Shown: positions 1-8,574, counted from the stretch's first letter. The stretch: DNA of 64,000 nucleotides from Serratia marcescens (GCF_006715005.1 NZ_VFMJ01000001.1:806001-870000); one strand, 5' to 3'. The notes: generated from the letters alone by a model not told the origin. Translations and numbers: made by a program.

Positions 1-960
1 CCGTGGTTTATCGGCTTTATGGTGTTGGTGACGCTGCTGTTCAGCGCCAACCTGTTCGGCCTGTTCCACCTGCGCCTCTCGTCCGATCTGAACACGTCGC
101 TGGCCACCCATAACGGGCACGGGCTGAGCGGCCATTTCTGGCAGGGCGCGTTCGCCACGCTGCTGGCGACGCCGTGCTCGGCGCCGTTTCTCGGCACGGC
201 GGTGGCCTTCGCGCTGGCGGCGTCGCTGCCGGTGCTGTGGGGCATGTTCATCGCACTCGGCATCGGCATGAGCCTGCCGTGGCTGCTGATCGCCGCCTGG
301 CCTTCGCTGGCGCTGCGCTTGCCGCGCCCCGGCCGCTGGATGAATACCGTCAAGCTGGCGATGGGGTTGTTGATGCTGGCGTCGTCGCTGTGGCTGCTGA
401 GCCTGCTGAGCAATCATATCGGCGTGCAGGCCACGCTGTGGCTGGGGGCGCTGGCGCTGCTGGCGTTGCTGCTGGCAGTATGGCGTCAGCAGGGAGCACG
501 GTTAGCGGCCAAGCTGGCGGCGGGCACGTTGGTGCTGGCAGGCGTGGCCTTGTTGGCCGGCTCGCTGACCGCCGGCCTGTGGCGCCAACCGTTACAGGAT
601 CGGGTGCAGTGGCAACCGCTGAGCGAACAGGCGATTGCCGAGGCGCTGGCCCAGCATAAGCGGGTGTTCGTCGACGTGACCGCAGACTGGTGCGTGACCT
701 GTAAAGCCAACAAATTCAATGTGCTGCTGCGCGATGACGTACAGCGCGCGCTGAGCGCCGACGACGTGGTCGCGCTGCGCGGCGACTGGAGCCGCCCGTC
801 GGCCGACATCAGCGCCTTCCTGCAAAAGCGCGGCAGCGTCGCCGTGCCTTTCAACCAAATCTATGGCCCCGGCAGCCCGGACGGCGAGGTGTTATCCCCG
901 CTGTTGACCCGTGACGCCGTGCTGCAAACGCTTTCCCATGCCAAAGGAACCGAACAATGA
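1..960 (+). CDS. scsB: ScsB, membrane thiol reductase (5' end outside window)
   Basis: This is the C-terminal part of a DsbD-like membrane protein of the suppressor-of-copper-sensitivity system. By family knowledge it carries electrons from the cytoplasm to periplasmic ScsC. Visible are several hydrophobic helices with a conserved membrane cysteine in the motif TPCSAPF, then a C-terminal thioredoxin-like domain with the redox motif ADWCVTCK. The reading frame is already open at base 1, so the N-terminal periplasmic domain lies upstream. The stop codon overlaps the start of scsC in an ATGA junction, which implies one operon with translational coupling. DsbD itself is the main alternative, but the ScsC and ScsD neighbours argue for ScsB. 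Confidence 0.88.
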   Translation, partial: PWFIGFMVLVTLLFSANLFGLFHLRLSSDLNTSLATHNGHGLSGHFWQGAFATLLATPCSAPFLGTAVAFALAASLPVLWGMFIALGIGMSLPWLLIAAWPSLALRLPRPGRWMNTVKLAMGLLMLASSLWLLSLLSNHIGVQATLWLGALALLALLLAVWRQQGARLAAKLAAGTLVLAGVALLAGSLTAGLWRQPLQDRVQWQPLSEQAIAEALAQHKRVFVDVTADWCVTCKANKFNVLLRDDVQRALSADDVVALRGDWSRPSADISAFLQKRGSVAVPFNQIYGPGSPDGEVLSPLLTRDAVLQTLSHAKGTEQ

Positions 961-1673
961 AAAAGCTACTGATTTTACTGATGATCATCGCCGCCCCGGT
1001 GTGGGCCGCCGAGCCTTTCACCCCGGCACAAGAGGCGCGTATCAAAGAGATGATCCGCGAAACGCTGGTGTCCAACCCGGACATTCTGGCGCAGGCGGTG
1101 GACGCCTGGCAGCAGCAAACCGCCGGCCAGCAAATCAGCCAGGCTATCAAGCAGAACGCCAAAACGCTGTACCAGGATCCGGCCAGCCCGCGCCTGGGCG
1201 CCGCCAACGCCAAACTGACGCTGGTGACCTTTACCGACTATAACTGCCCGTACTGCAAACGTTTTGATCCGATGCTGGAGAAGATCGTCAAGCAATACCC
1301 GGACGTGGCGCTGGTGGTGAAGCTGCTGCCGTTCAAGGGCGAAAGCTCGGTCAGTTCGGCGCGCGTAGCGCTCACCACCTGGCAACAGCACCCGGATCAA
1401 TTCTGGGCCCTGCACCAGCGGCTGATGGCGAAAAAGGGCTTCCACGACAACGCCAGCATCGCCGCCGCGCAAGAAAAAACCGGCGTCAAGGCGGTGGCGC
1501 CCAGCGAACAGAGCATGAGCACGCTGCGCACCAATATGGAGCTGGCGGAACAGCTGGGCGTGCAGGGGACGCCGGCGACGCTGATCGGCGATCGGATGCT
1601 GCCGGGGGCGGTGTCGTATGAAGAGCTGGAAGCGATGGTAAAACAGCAGCTGGCGAAGGCCAACCATGGCTAA
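957..1673 (+). CDS. scsC: ScsC, periplasmic DsbA-like thiol-disulfide protein
   Basis: This 238-residue protein starts with a clear signal peptide (MKKLLILLMIIAAPVWAA, cleavage near residue 18), so it acts in the periplasm. An N-terminal helical segment (about residues 20-75), which in the family drives oligomerisation, precedes a DsbA-type thioredoxin fold. The catalytic motif CPYC is at residues 97-100 and the partner cis-proline loop is GTPAT near residue 203. ScsC proteins bind copper and repair or isomerise disulfides, kept reduced by ScsB. The start overlaps the scsB stop by four bases and the end overlaps scsD by eight, so the three genes form a tight operon. Confidence 0.92.
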   Translation: MKKLLILLMIIAAPVWAAEPFTPAQEARIKEMIRETLVSNPDILAQAVDAWQQQTAGQQISQAIKQNAKTLYQDPASPRLGAANAKLTLVTFTDYNCPYCKRFDPMLEKIVKQYPDVALVVKLLPFKGESSVSSARVALTTWQQHPDQFWALHQRLMAKKGFHDNASIAAAQEKTGVKAVAPSEQSMSTLRTNMELAEQLGVQGTPATLIGDRMLPGAVSYEELEAMVKQQLAKANHG

Positions 1674-2166
1674 GCTCAAGCGCTGGGGGCGCGAGTTGTT
1701 GTTGCTGGCGCTGATCGCGCTGGCGGTGGTGACGGTGATGGATTGGCTGAACGCGCCGCAGGCGCCGCCGGCCTTCGATGCCCAGACACTGGCCACGTTG
1801 GACGGCGAGCAGGTGTCGTTGGCGCAGCTCAGCCATGAGCGGCCGCTGCTGGTTTACTTCTGGGCCAGCTGGTGCGGCGTCTGCCGCTTCACTACGCCGG
1901 ACGTCGCCCGTTTGCAGGCGGCGGGCGGCAACGTGCTGACCGTCGCGCTGCGTTCGGGCGACGATACCCAGGTGAAACACTGGCTGGCGCGCAAACGGCT
2001 GGCGCTGCCGGTGGTCAACGATCCGGCTGGTACGCTCTCGGCGCAGTGGCAGATTGGCGTGACGCCGACCTTCGTGGTGGTCTCGCAGGGCAAGGTGGTG
2101 CAGAGCACCACCGGCTGGACCAGCTACTGGGGGATGAAGCTGCGGCTGTGGTGGGCCGCCGTCTAA
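1666..2166 (+). CDS. scsD: ScsD, membrane-anchored thioredoxin-like protein
   Basis: This 166-residue protein belongs to the TlpA/ResA-like thioredoxins. One hydrophobic anchor spans about residues 10-26 and the rest would face the periplasm. The redox motif is WCGVC, with the cysteines at residues 70 and 73, and a TPTF cis-proline loop follows near residue 130. It is the last gene of the scsBCD operon and overlaps scsC by eight bases. Its stop codon overlaps the end of the convergent MocR-type gene by four bases, so no separate terminator fits between them. The exact substrate of ScsD is not known from sequence. Confidence 0.9.
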   Translation: MAKLKRWGRELLLLALIALAVVTVMDWLNAPQAPPAFDAQTLATLDGEQVSLAQLSHERPLLVYFWASWCGVCRFTTPDVARLQAAGGNVLTVALRSGDDTQVKHWLARKRLALPVVNDPAGTLSAQWQIGVTPTFVVVSQGKVVQSTTGWTSYWGMKLRLWWAAV

Positions 2167-3629
2167 CCGGCGTTTTTCTCCGTTATCACCTCCTCAATCG
2201 CCCGGCATAGCCGGGCGATACCTTCTTCAATCTGCGGCGGCGAGTTGGCGGCGAAGTTCAGCCGCAGGCCGTGCGCGCCCAGCTGTTCCTGCGCATAAAA
2301 GCATTCGCCGCGCGCGAAAGTGACGCCGTGTCGCCAGGCCACCGGCATCAGTTCGGTGGTGGTTACCGTCGCGGGCAGCGTCAGCCAGATAAACAAGCCG
2401 CCTTGTGGCGTTTCGAAACGGCACCCCGGCGGCAACCGCCGTTGCAACGCGTCGATCATCACTTCCAGATGGCGGCGGTAGACGCGCCCGGCGCGCCGCA
2501 GCTGCTTGTCGTAACGGCCGACGGTGACGAACGCGTCCAGCGCGCGCTGGATCAGACTGGAGCTGGTGAAGCTGTCGACGTGTTTCAGCCTGGCGAAACG
2601 CTGATAGTGTTCGCTGTCCGCCACCAGATAGCCGATGCGCATGCTGGGCAGCAGCATCTTGGAGAAGGTGCTGACGTAGATCACCGCGCCCGGCTGTGCC
2701 AGCGCGCGCAGCGACGGCAGCTGCTTGCCCTGGTAACGCAGATCGCCGACGAAATCGTCCTCCAGGATCACCACGCCGGCCTGTTGGGCGATCGCCAGCA
2801 GGCGTCGCCGACGCGCCTCGCTCAGGCAGCGGCCGGTCGGGTTGTGGAAATTGGGGATGGTGTAGATCAGTTTGGGGCGGTGGCGTTCTAACAATTCCGG
2901 CAGCAAATCCACCCGCATGCCGTGGCGGTCGCCCGGTACGGTGACGATATTGATGCGGTGCTGGCGCAGCAGGCCCAGCACTTCGGCGTAGGTCGGTTCT
3001 TCGACGATCACCGTATCGCCCGGCGCCAGCAGGCTTTGCACCACCAGGCTGATGGCATGCTGCGAGCCGTTGGTGATCAGCACCTGTTCCGCCTGCGTGG
3101 GGATGCCCTGCGCGCTGAGAATGCGGCTCAGCGTATCGCGCAGCGGGTAGTAGCCGCAGTATTCCCCGTAGCTGAAGGCCTCTTCCGCATGGCGGCTGAG
3201 CACCGACAGCAGCACTTTGCGAAACGCCTCCAGCGGAAACACCTTAGGGCTGCCGACGCCGGCGGCGAAGTTGATCAGCCCCTCCGGCAGCGGGGCGTCG
3301 GCGTAGCCGTCCAGCCGCGAGGTGAGGGTGGTGAAGCTCTCCAGCGGGAATGGGGCATCGCTGCTCGGCCGGGCCGGGCGCGTTTGCGCCTGCGGGTGCG
3401 CAACATAGGCGCCGCTGCCGCGCCGCTGATGCAAAAAGCCCTTGGCCGCCAGTTCGGCGTAGGCGTTGTCCACCGTTAAACGGCTGACCGCCAGTTCGGC
3501 CGCCAGCGTGCGCGTCGAGGGCAGTTTGTCGCCATCGACGAACACGCCGGTGAGGATGGCGCGCCGCAGCGCTTCTTCGATCTGTAAATAGAGCGGAACG
3601 TCCTGCTCGCGATCCAACGGGATATGCAT
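2163..3629 (-). CDS. MocR/PdxR-type transcription regulator (GntR HTH plus aminotransferase fold)
   Basis: The 488-residue product has a GntR-type winged helix at about residues 10-75, followed by a class I aminotransferase-like domain from about residue 110. The second domain keeps the PLP site: NPTG at 263-266, aspartates at 291-292 and the Schiff-base lysine in STFSKMLLPS (Lys324). Family members sense PLP or an amino acid and usually control a neighbouring gene. It is transcribed divergently from an EamA transporter, and the shared region holds two AAAGTGGC repeats like known PdxR sites. It may therefore respond to vitamin B6 status, but no pdxST or pdxK is adjacent, so the ligand is open. 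Confidence 0.85.
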   Translation of the reverse strand: MHIPLDREQDVPLYLQIEEALRRAILTGVFVDGDKLPSTRTLAAELAVSRLTVDNAYAELAAKGFLHQRRGSGAYVAHPQAQTRPARPSSDAPFPLESFTTLTSRLDGYADAPLPEGLINFAAGVGSPKVFPLEAFRKVLLSVLSRHAEEAFSYGEYCGYYPLRDTLSRILSAQGIPTQAEQVLITNGSQHAISLVVQSLLAPGDTVIVEEPTYAEVLGLLRQHRINIVTVPGDRHGMRVDLLPELLERHRPKLIYTIPNFHNPTGRCLSEARRRRLLAIAQQAGVVILEDDFVGDLRYQGKQLPSLRALAQPGAVIYVSTFSKMLLPSMRIGYLVADSEHYQRFARLKHVDSFTSSSLIQRALDAFVTVGRYDKQLRRAGRVYRRHLEVMIDALQRRLPPGCRFETPQGGLFIWLTLPATVTTTELMPVAWRHGVTFARGECFYAQEQLGAHGLRLNFAANSPPQIEEGIARLCRAIEEVITEKNAG

Positions 3630-3697
3630 GCGAAATTGGCCCGGTTATGGAGAGAGATTTTTACTATACCCCATGTCAACAGGGCTTCAAGCGCAGA

Positions 3698-3730
3698 AAA
3701 GTGGCCTGCATGACAACGCCGCAAAGTGGC
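3698..3730. promoter_or_regulatory. Direct repeats AAAGTGGC, candidate MocR operator
   Basis: AAAGTGGC occurs at 3698-3705 and again at 3723-3730, in the same orientation and 25 bases apart. MocR-family regulators typically bind spaced direct repeats, and a published PdxR motif begins AAAGTGG. The second copy runs into TATAGT, a possible -10 element for the EamA gene at 3802. Binding by the divergent regulator is inference. Confidence 0.5.
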
Positions 3731-3801
3731 TATAGTGAGAAAAAATAGCCGCGTTACACTGTCCGCCTGAGCATTTACGTCGCCATTTTTCCGAGGATCT
3801 C

Positions 3802-4797
3802 ATGTCATTACCGTCAGGCGTTTCCGCCCGGCCGGCGCTGCCCGGCGCGCGCCTCTTTCAGGGCAGCCACCAGGGGTACGTCATCGCCATGATCAGCGCC
3901 ATGCTGCTGGCCTTTACCGCCATCATCATCCGCGCGCTGACCGAGTACTATCACCTGCCGACCTTCGTGCTGGCGTTCTGGCGCGCGGCGCTGGTGGCGC
4001 TGGTGCTGTTGCCGCTGCTGTTGCTGGTGAAACCGCAGTGGGCGCGCCTGCGCCGTGAACAGGTGGTGTTCTACGCGCTTTACGGGCTGCTGCTGGCGCT
4101 GTTCAACAGCCTGTGGACGCTGTCGGTGGCGCTGAACGGCGCGTCGGTGGCGACCATTCTGACCTACTGCTCGGTGGGCTTTACCGTGTTCCTCGGCTGG
4201 GTGATGTACAGCGAACGCCTGACGCTGCGCCAATTGCTGGTGATCGCCATCAGCCTGGGCGGCTGCTTCCTGGTCAGCAACGGCGACAGCATGGGGAACA
4301 GCCACTTCGACCTGCTGGGGCTGCTGGTCGGGATGCTGTCGGGCATCGGTTATACCCTGTATACCCTCGGCGGGCGGGTGGCCAGCGAACGCGGCTATCC
4401 GGTGTGGAACACCATCCTGTACGTGTTCGGGTTTTCGGCGCTGTACCAGCTGGTGTTCAACGCGGCGCTGACGGCGTTCCCGCTGGCGGCGTTCCACGGC
4501 ATGGCCGGCTCTCTGTGGTTCCTGTCGCACGGCGCACAGGGCATCCAGTGGAGCGGCTGGCTGTTGCTGCTGGCGCTGGCCGCCGGGCCGACGCTGCTGG
4601 GCTTCGGGCTGTACAATATCAGCCTGAAAACGCTGCCGCTGGCGGTGGCCAACCTGATCCTGTCGCTGGAACTGGTGTTCACCGCGGTGATCGCCTATTT
4701 CCTGCTGGGGGAGAGCATGAATCAGCTGCAGCTGCTGGGCAGCGCGCTGGTGATGGGCGGGGTGCTGCTGTTGAAAAGCAAGACCGCCGAGGCGTGA
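3802..4797 (+). CDS. EamA/DMT-family transporter
   Basis: This 331-residue inner-membrane protein has about ten predicted helices in two EamA repeats. The conserved end-of-repeat patterns are visible near residues 110-160 and 265-325 (for example NLILSLELVFTAVIAYFLLG). The family mostly exports amino acids or other small metabolites. A strong ribosome binding site (GAGGA) precedes the ATG. The gene is divergent from the MocR-type regulator and shares its control region, so the regulator probably controls it. The substrate cannot be read from sequence; a B6 vitamer or amino acid is possible given the regulator type. Confidence 0.8.
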   Translation: MSLPSGVSARPALPGARLFQGSHQGYVIAMISAMLLAFTAIIIRALTEYYHLPTFVLAFWRAALVALVLLPLLLLVKPQWARLRREQVVFYALYGLLLALFNSLWTLSVALNGASVATILTYCSVGFTVFLGWVMYSERLTLRQLLVIAISLGGCFLVSNGDSMGNSHFDLLGLLVGMLSGIGYTLYTLGGRVASERGYPVWNTILYVFGFSALYQLVFNAALTAFPLAAFHGMAGSLWFLSHGAQGIQWSGWLLLLALAAGPTLLGFGLYNISLKTLPLAVANLILSLELVFTAVIAYFLLGESMNQLQLLGSALVMGGVLLLKSKTAEA

Positions 4798-4831
4798 TCG
4801 GCTACCATTACGCCTCGCAAGAGAGGTCGTA

Positions 4832-4873
4832 ATGATGAATAACCCGAGATTGAAACGAGCGCTTATCGCTTGA
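4832..4873 (+). CDS. Possible 13-residue leader peptide
   Basis: A short frame encodes MMNNPRLKRALIA and ends in TGA at 4871-4873. It has a very good ribosome binding site (AAGAGAGG at 4819-4826, five bases before the ATG). It ends one base before a perfect 11-bp hairpin and lies about 80 bases before the start of a CatB-type acetyltransferase. This is the layout of a translational attenuator, as known for some cat and erm genes. It is too short for similarity evidence, and a chance frame cannot be excluded. Confidence 0.4.
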   Translation: MMNNPRLKRALIA

Positions 4874-4874
4874 A

Positions 4875-4905
4875 TGGCCGTGTTGAGTGAACGACAACAC
4901 GGCCA
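4875..4905 (+). promoter_or_regulatory. Perfect 11-bp stem-loop between leader frame and acetyltransferase
   Basis: TGGCCGTGTTG at 4875-4885 pairs perfectly with CAACACGGCCA at 4895-4905, leaving a nine-base loop. No T-run follows, so it is not a simple intrinsic terminator. It lies directly after the leader stop codon and before the acetyltransferase start at 4953. A longer GTG start at 4887 would fall inside the loop, which makes that start unlikely. Confidence 0.6.
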
Positions 4906-4952
4906 CAGACATTCCGTTCCGTGGCTTTATTCCCGTAACAAGAGAATACGCC

Positions 4953-5582
4953 ATGTCCGAAAAACACTGGTCCAAAACCGAGCTGCTGCATCAGACGGTG
5001 ACCAACCCGAATATCATCGTCAAAGGCACCCACAGCTACTACAGCGACTGCTGGGATAACGGCTTCGAACGCTCGGTAGTGCGCTATCTGCACGGCGACG
5101 CGGTCAGCCGGCAATGGCAGCCGCTGGGCGAAATAGACCGCCTGCTGATCGGCGATTACGTGTGCATCGCGGCCGAAGCGGTGATCCTGATGGGCGGCAA
5201 CCATACCCATCGCATCGACTGGCTGAGCCTGTATCCGTTTATGGCAACCATCAAACAGGCGTACCGCCCCAAAGGCGATACCCGGCTGGGCGACGGTTGT
5301 TGGATTGGCATGCGGGCGATGTTGATGCCAGGGGTCTCGATAGGCGAGGGGGCGATCGTCGCCGCCGGCAGCGTGGTGGCCGGCGATGTTGAACCCTATG
5401 CTATCGTCGGCGGTAATCCGGCGAAGTTTATCCGTTGGCGATTCGCGCCGGAAATCATCGCGCGTTTGCTTGCCCTGCGCCTCTATGACTTGTCCGAGGC
5501 GGACTTTGCGGTGATTCAACCTCTGCTCGCCGATGACGATATCGGGGCGCTGGAAAAGGGAGTGGCGGCGCTACGCCGTTAA
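4953..5582 (+). CDS. CatB-type (xenobiotic) O-acetyltransferase
   Basis: This 209-residue enzyme is a hexapeptide-repeat acetyltransferase of the CatB/VatD group, which moves acetyl from acetyl-CoA to hydroxyls such as those of chloramphenicol or streptogramin A. The catalytic histidine is in GNHTHRIDW (His86), in the place of the family pattern GNxGHRxDW. Left-handed beta-helix repeats follow (IGDGCWIGMRAMLMPGVSIG-like steps), then the conserved VEPYAIVGGNPAK. The ATG at 4953, with AAGAGA upstream, gives the usual family length. A 22-residue longer GTG start exists but lies in a hairpin. Whether the enzyme confers drug resistance here is not shown. Confidence 0.83.
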   Translation: MSEKHWSKTELLHQTVTNPNIIVKGTHSYYSDCWDNGFERSVVRYLHGDAVSRQWQPLGEIDRLLIGDYVCIAAEAVILMGGNHTHRIDWLSLYPFMATIKQAYRPKGDTRLGDGCWIGMRAMLMPGVSIGEGAIVAAGSVVAGDVEPYAIVGGNPAKFIRWRFAPEIIARLLALRLYDLSEADFAVIQPLLADDDIGALEKGVAALRR

Positions 5583-5587
5583 AAATA

Positions 5588-5616
5588 AACGGGCGGGAAC
5601 TCCCCGCCCGTTTTGC
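5588..5616. terminator. Bidirectional terminator
   Basis: AACGGGCGGG pairs with CCCGCCCGTT around a five-base loop and is followed by TTTT. A-rich sequence lies on the other side. It can end both the acetyltransferase gene and the minus-strand tctA gene that converges on it. Confidence 0.8.
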
Positions 5617-5617
5617 G

Positions 5618-7138
5618 TTACTCGGCCTTGGCCTCGGCCGCCGGTTGGCGGCGTTTGCGCATCAGGCGCAGCAGCGGCGGCAGCGCCAGTACCGCGACCG
5701 CCAGCACCAGCAGCGTTTGCGCGATGCTGCTGCTCCACAGAATGCCGAATTCGCCGTTGCTGATCGACAGCGCGCGACGCAGATTCTGCTCCAGCATCTC
5801 ACCCAGCACAAAGCCCAGAATCAGCGGCGACATCGGGAAGTGCATTTTGCGCAGGATGTAGCCGAACACGCCCAACCCGACCATCAGCAGCAGGTCGAAG
5901 GTGGTGCTGTGCACCGCATAAACCCCCACCGCCGATACCGCGGCGATCGCCGGCACCAGGAACCACAGCGGGATGGTCAGCATGCGGGTGAACAGGCCGA
6001 CCAGCGGCAGGTTCATGATCAGCAAAATGACGTTGGCGATCAGCAACGCGGCGATCAGCCCCCAGACGATATCCGGCTGTTCGGTGAACATCGCCGGGCC
6101 AGGGGTGATGTTGTACAGCGTCAGCGCGCCCATCATCACCGCCGTGGTGCCGGAACCCGGCACCCCCAGCGTCAGCATCGGAATGAACGAGCCGCAGGCC
6201 GAGGCATTGTTGGCCGCTTCCGGCGCCGCTACGCCGCGGATGTCGCCCTTGCCGAAGGTGTCGCTGTTGCCGCTGATTTTCTTCTCGGTCATGTAGGTCA
6301 GCGCACTGGCGATAGTGGCGCCGGCGCCTGGCAGAATGCCGACGAAGAAGCCGATCACCGACGAGCGCAGAGTAGGGCCTGCGCACTGCGCCGCCTCTTT
6401 GCGGTTGAACAGCAACCGGCCGGTTTTACGCACCAGCTTTTGCCCGGCGCTGGTGCTTTCCAGCATCAGCAGGATCTCGCTGACCGAGAACAGGCCGATC
6501 ACCACCACGATAAACTGCACGCCGTCGGAGAGGTGCACGCTGTCAAAAGTAAAGCGGTAAACGCCGGTGTTGGCGTCGACGCCCACCGTCGCCAGCCCCA
6601 GGCCGATCAGCGCCGCCAGCAGGGATTTCAGCGGGTTTTGGCTCATCATGCTGCCGAGGCAGGCGATGGCGAACACCATCAGGGCGAAATACTCCGCCGG
6701 GCCGAAGGCCAGCGACCAGCGGGCCAGCAGCGGCGCGAACAGGATGATGCCGCCGATGGCGATCATCGATCCGACGAACGAACTGACCGCCGAGATGGAC
6801 AGTGCCACGCCGGCGCGCCCCTGCTGTGCCATCGGGTAGCCGTCCAGCGCGGTCATGATCGCCGCCGCGTCGCCCGGCACGTTGAGCAGAATCGATGAGA
6901 TGCGCCCGCCGTACTCGCAGCCGATATACACCGTCGCCAGCAGGATCAGCGCCGATTCGGCTGGCAGCTTGAGGGCAAACGCCAGCGGCAGCAGGATCGC
7001 TACGCCGTTGATCGGCCCGAGGCCCGGCAGCAGGCCGACGATGGTGCCGACGAAGCAGCCGATCAGGGCGATAATCAGGTTCTGCGGCACCAGTGCCACT
7101 TCGAACCCTTGGGTCAAATACATCCAGGTATCCATCAT
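5618..7138 (-). CDS. tctA: TctA, large permease subunit of tripartite tricarboxylate transporter
   Basis: The 506-residue product is an integral membrane protein with about twelve helices. It has the glycine-rich TctA signatures, such as VGLLPGLGPINGVAILLP near residue 35 and GILPGAGATIAS near residue 275. With TctB and the binding protein TctC it forms a secondary, ion-driven uptake system for citrate or similar carboxylates. It is the last gene of the minus-strand tctCBA operon and starts eight bases after tctB. Two adjacent ATG codons open the frame and the first is used here. The length is normal for the family. Confidence 0.92.
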   Translation of the reverse strand: MMDTWMYLTQGFEVALVPQNLIIALIGCFVGTIVGLLPGLGPINGVAILLPLAFALKLPAESALILLATVYIGCEYGGRISSILLNVPGDAAAIMTALDGYPMAQQGRAGVALSISAVSSFVGSMIAIGGIILFAPLLARWSLAFGPAEYFALMVFAIACLGSMMSQNPLKSLLAALIGLGLATVGVDANTGVYRFTFDSVHLSDGVQFIVVVIGLFSVSEILLMLESTSAGQKLVRKTGRLLFNRKEAAQCAGPTLRSSVIGFFVGILPGAGATIASALTYMTEKKISGNSDTFGKGDIRGVAAPEAANNASACGSFIPMLTLGVPGSGTTAVMMGALTLYNITPGPAMFTEQPDIVWGLIAALLIANVILLIMNLPLVGLFTRMLTIPLWFLVPAIAAVSAVGVYAVHSTTFDLLLMVGLGVFGYILRKMHFPMSPLILGFVLGEMLEQNLRRALSISNGEFGILWSSSIAQTLLVLAVAVLALPPLLRLMRKRRQPAAEAKAE

Positions 7139-7146
7139 CGCTCCCG

Positions 7147-7578
7147 TTAGCTCAGCCAGGCGCCGAGCGGCAGTGTGACATCGAGAAGTTGGTCAAAGGC
7201 GTAATACAGCGCTGCGCCCATGACGACGCCGGAAATGGCCGCCGCCGGCAGGCTGGCCTGAAACAGCAGGCCGATGCTGAACGTCAGCAGCGCGGTCGCC
7301 AGCGGGAAGCCCAGCCATTCAAAGCCCCAGGCATACAGCACCAGGGTGATCACCAGCACCAGCAGCCGCTGCAGCACCTTGTTGTGCGGCCACTCCACCG
7401 CCTGCGGGCGGCGCAGCAACAGCAGGGCCGCGCACAGCGCCATCAGGCTGAGGATCGCCAGCGGGAACGGGCGCGGCCCCAGCGGTTCATAGCTGTATTC
7501 ACTTTGGATGCCCCAGCCGATGAACAGCCCGCCGATACACAGCAGCAGCCAGAAGCCGGCAAAAATACGATCGCTCAT
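7147..7578 (-). CDS. tctB: TctB, small permease subunit of tripartite tricarboxylate transporter
   Basis: This 143-residue protein has four predicted membrane helices and no soluble domain, as is usual for TctB. TctB proteins diverge quickly, so the call rests mainly on size, topology and position between tctC and tctA. It pairs with TctA in the inner membrane. Spacing to both neighbours is 8-15 bases, which fits one transcript. Confidence 0.88.
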   Translation of the reverse strand: MSDRIFAGFWLLLCIGGLFIGWGIQSEYSYEPLGPRPFPLAILSLMALCAALLLLRRPQAVEWPHNKVLQRLLVLVITLVLYAWGFEWLGFPLATALLTFSIGLLFQASLPAAAISGVVMGAALYYAFDQLLDVTLPLGAWLS

Positions 7579-7593
7579 GGTTTTCCCCTGCGG

Positions 7594-8574
7594 TTATTTG
7601 GCCAGGCCGAACACTTTCGCCTGCTCACGGTATTGGGCAACCTGATTCTTCACGTAGGCGTCCAGCTCTTTGCCGGTCATGTTGAACTCGAACAGGCCGC
7701 GCAGATCGCGCTGCTGCTTGAATTCGTCGGTCGCCATCATTTTCTGGAAGGTGTCGATCCACCACTGATACTCTTCATCGCTGACTTTCGGCCCGACGTA
7801 GAAGCCGCGAATGATCGGCCACACCAGGCTGTATCCCTGCTCTTTGGCGGTGGGAATATCGGCCAACTGACCCGGCAGACGTTGCTCGGCATATACCGCC
7901 AGCACGCGGATCTTGTCGCCCTGCAAATAAGGCACCATCTCGCTCAGGTCACCGGAGACCGCCTGGATATGGTTGCCCAGCAGCGCGGTTACCGGTTCGC
8001 CGCCGCCTTCGAATGCCACATAGCGCATCTTGCGTGGATCCACGCCGACTTCGCGCGCCAGCAGCGCAGTTTTCATCCAGTCCTGGCTGCCGATGGAGGC
8101 GCCGGCGCCGAACACTACGCTGTTGGGATCTTTTTGGAAGGCGTCCATCAGGTCTTTCAGGGTCTTGTAAGGCGAATCGGCGCGCACCGCGATCATGCCG
8201 TAGTCGGTACCGACCGCCGCCAGCCATTTCACGTCGTCCACGTTGTAGCGGCCGAACTTGCCCTGGGCCAGGTTGAGCAGCGAGCCGCCGGAGAAGGCCA
8301 CCACGGTGCCGAACTCCGCCGGCCGCTGCGCGACGATGGCGTTATAGGCCACCGCACCGACGCCGCCGGGCATATAGGTGACGCGCATCGGCTTATCGAT
8401 GGCCTTGGTGTCCTGTAGTGACACCTGAATCAGCTTGCAGGTCAGATCGAAGCCGCCGCCGGGCTTGGCCGGCGCGATACATTCGGTGCGTTTGGGCGCT
8501 TCCACGGCAAAGGCCTGATTGGCCGCCAGCAGCAGGGCGGCGGCGGTAAAGGTACGGGTCATTATTTTTTTCAT
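7594..8574 (-). CDS. tctC: TctC, periplasmic tricarboxylate-binding protein
   Basis: The 326-residue product has a signal peptide (MKKIMTRTFTAAALLLAANQ, cleavage near AFA, residue 23) followed by a Bug/TctC solute-binding fold. The motif PAKPGGGFD near residue 35 and GGVGAVAYN near residue 75 are typical. It would capture a carboxylate such as citrate and hand it to TctAB. A longer frame extends upstream to 8655, but the start at 8574 has a good ribosome binding site (GAGGG) and begins exactly with the signal peptide. It is the first gene of tctCBA. Confidence 0.9.
   Translation of the reverse strand: MKKIMTRTFTAAALLLAANQAFAVEAPKRTECIAPAKPGGGFDLTCKLIQVSLQDTKAIDKPMRVTYMPGGVGAVAYNAIVAQRPAEFGTVVAFSGGSLLNLAQGKFGRYNVDDVKWLAAVGTDYGMIAVRADSPYKTLKDLMDAFQKDPNSVVFGAGASIGSQDWMKTALLAREVGVDPRKMRYVAFEGGGEPVTALLGNHIQAVSGDLSEMVPYLQGDKIRVLAVYAEQRLPGQLADIPTAKEQGYSLVWPIIRGFYVGPKVSDEEYQWWIDTFQKMMATDEFKQQRDLRGLFEFNMTGKELDAYVKNQVAQYREQAKVFGLAK

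Noticed and set aside
4887..4952. GTG start adding 22 residues to the CatB-type acetyltransferase
   Set aside because: The GTG lies in the loop of a perfect hairpin, has no good ribosome binding site, and the ATG at 4953 gives the usual family length.
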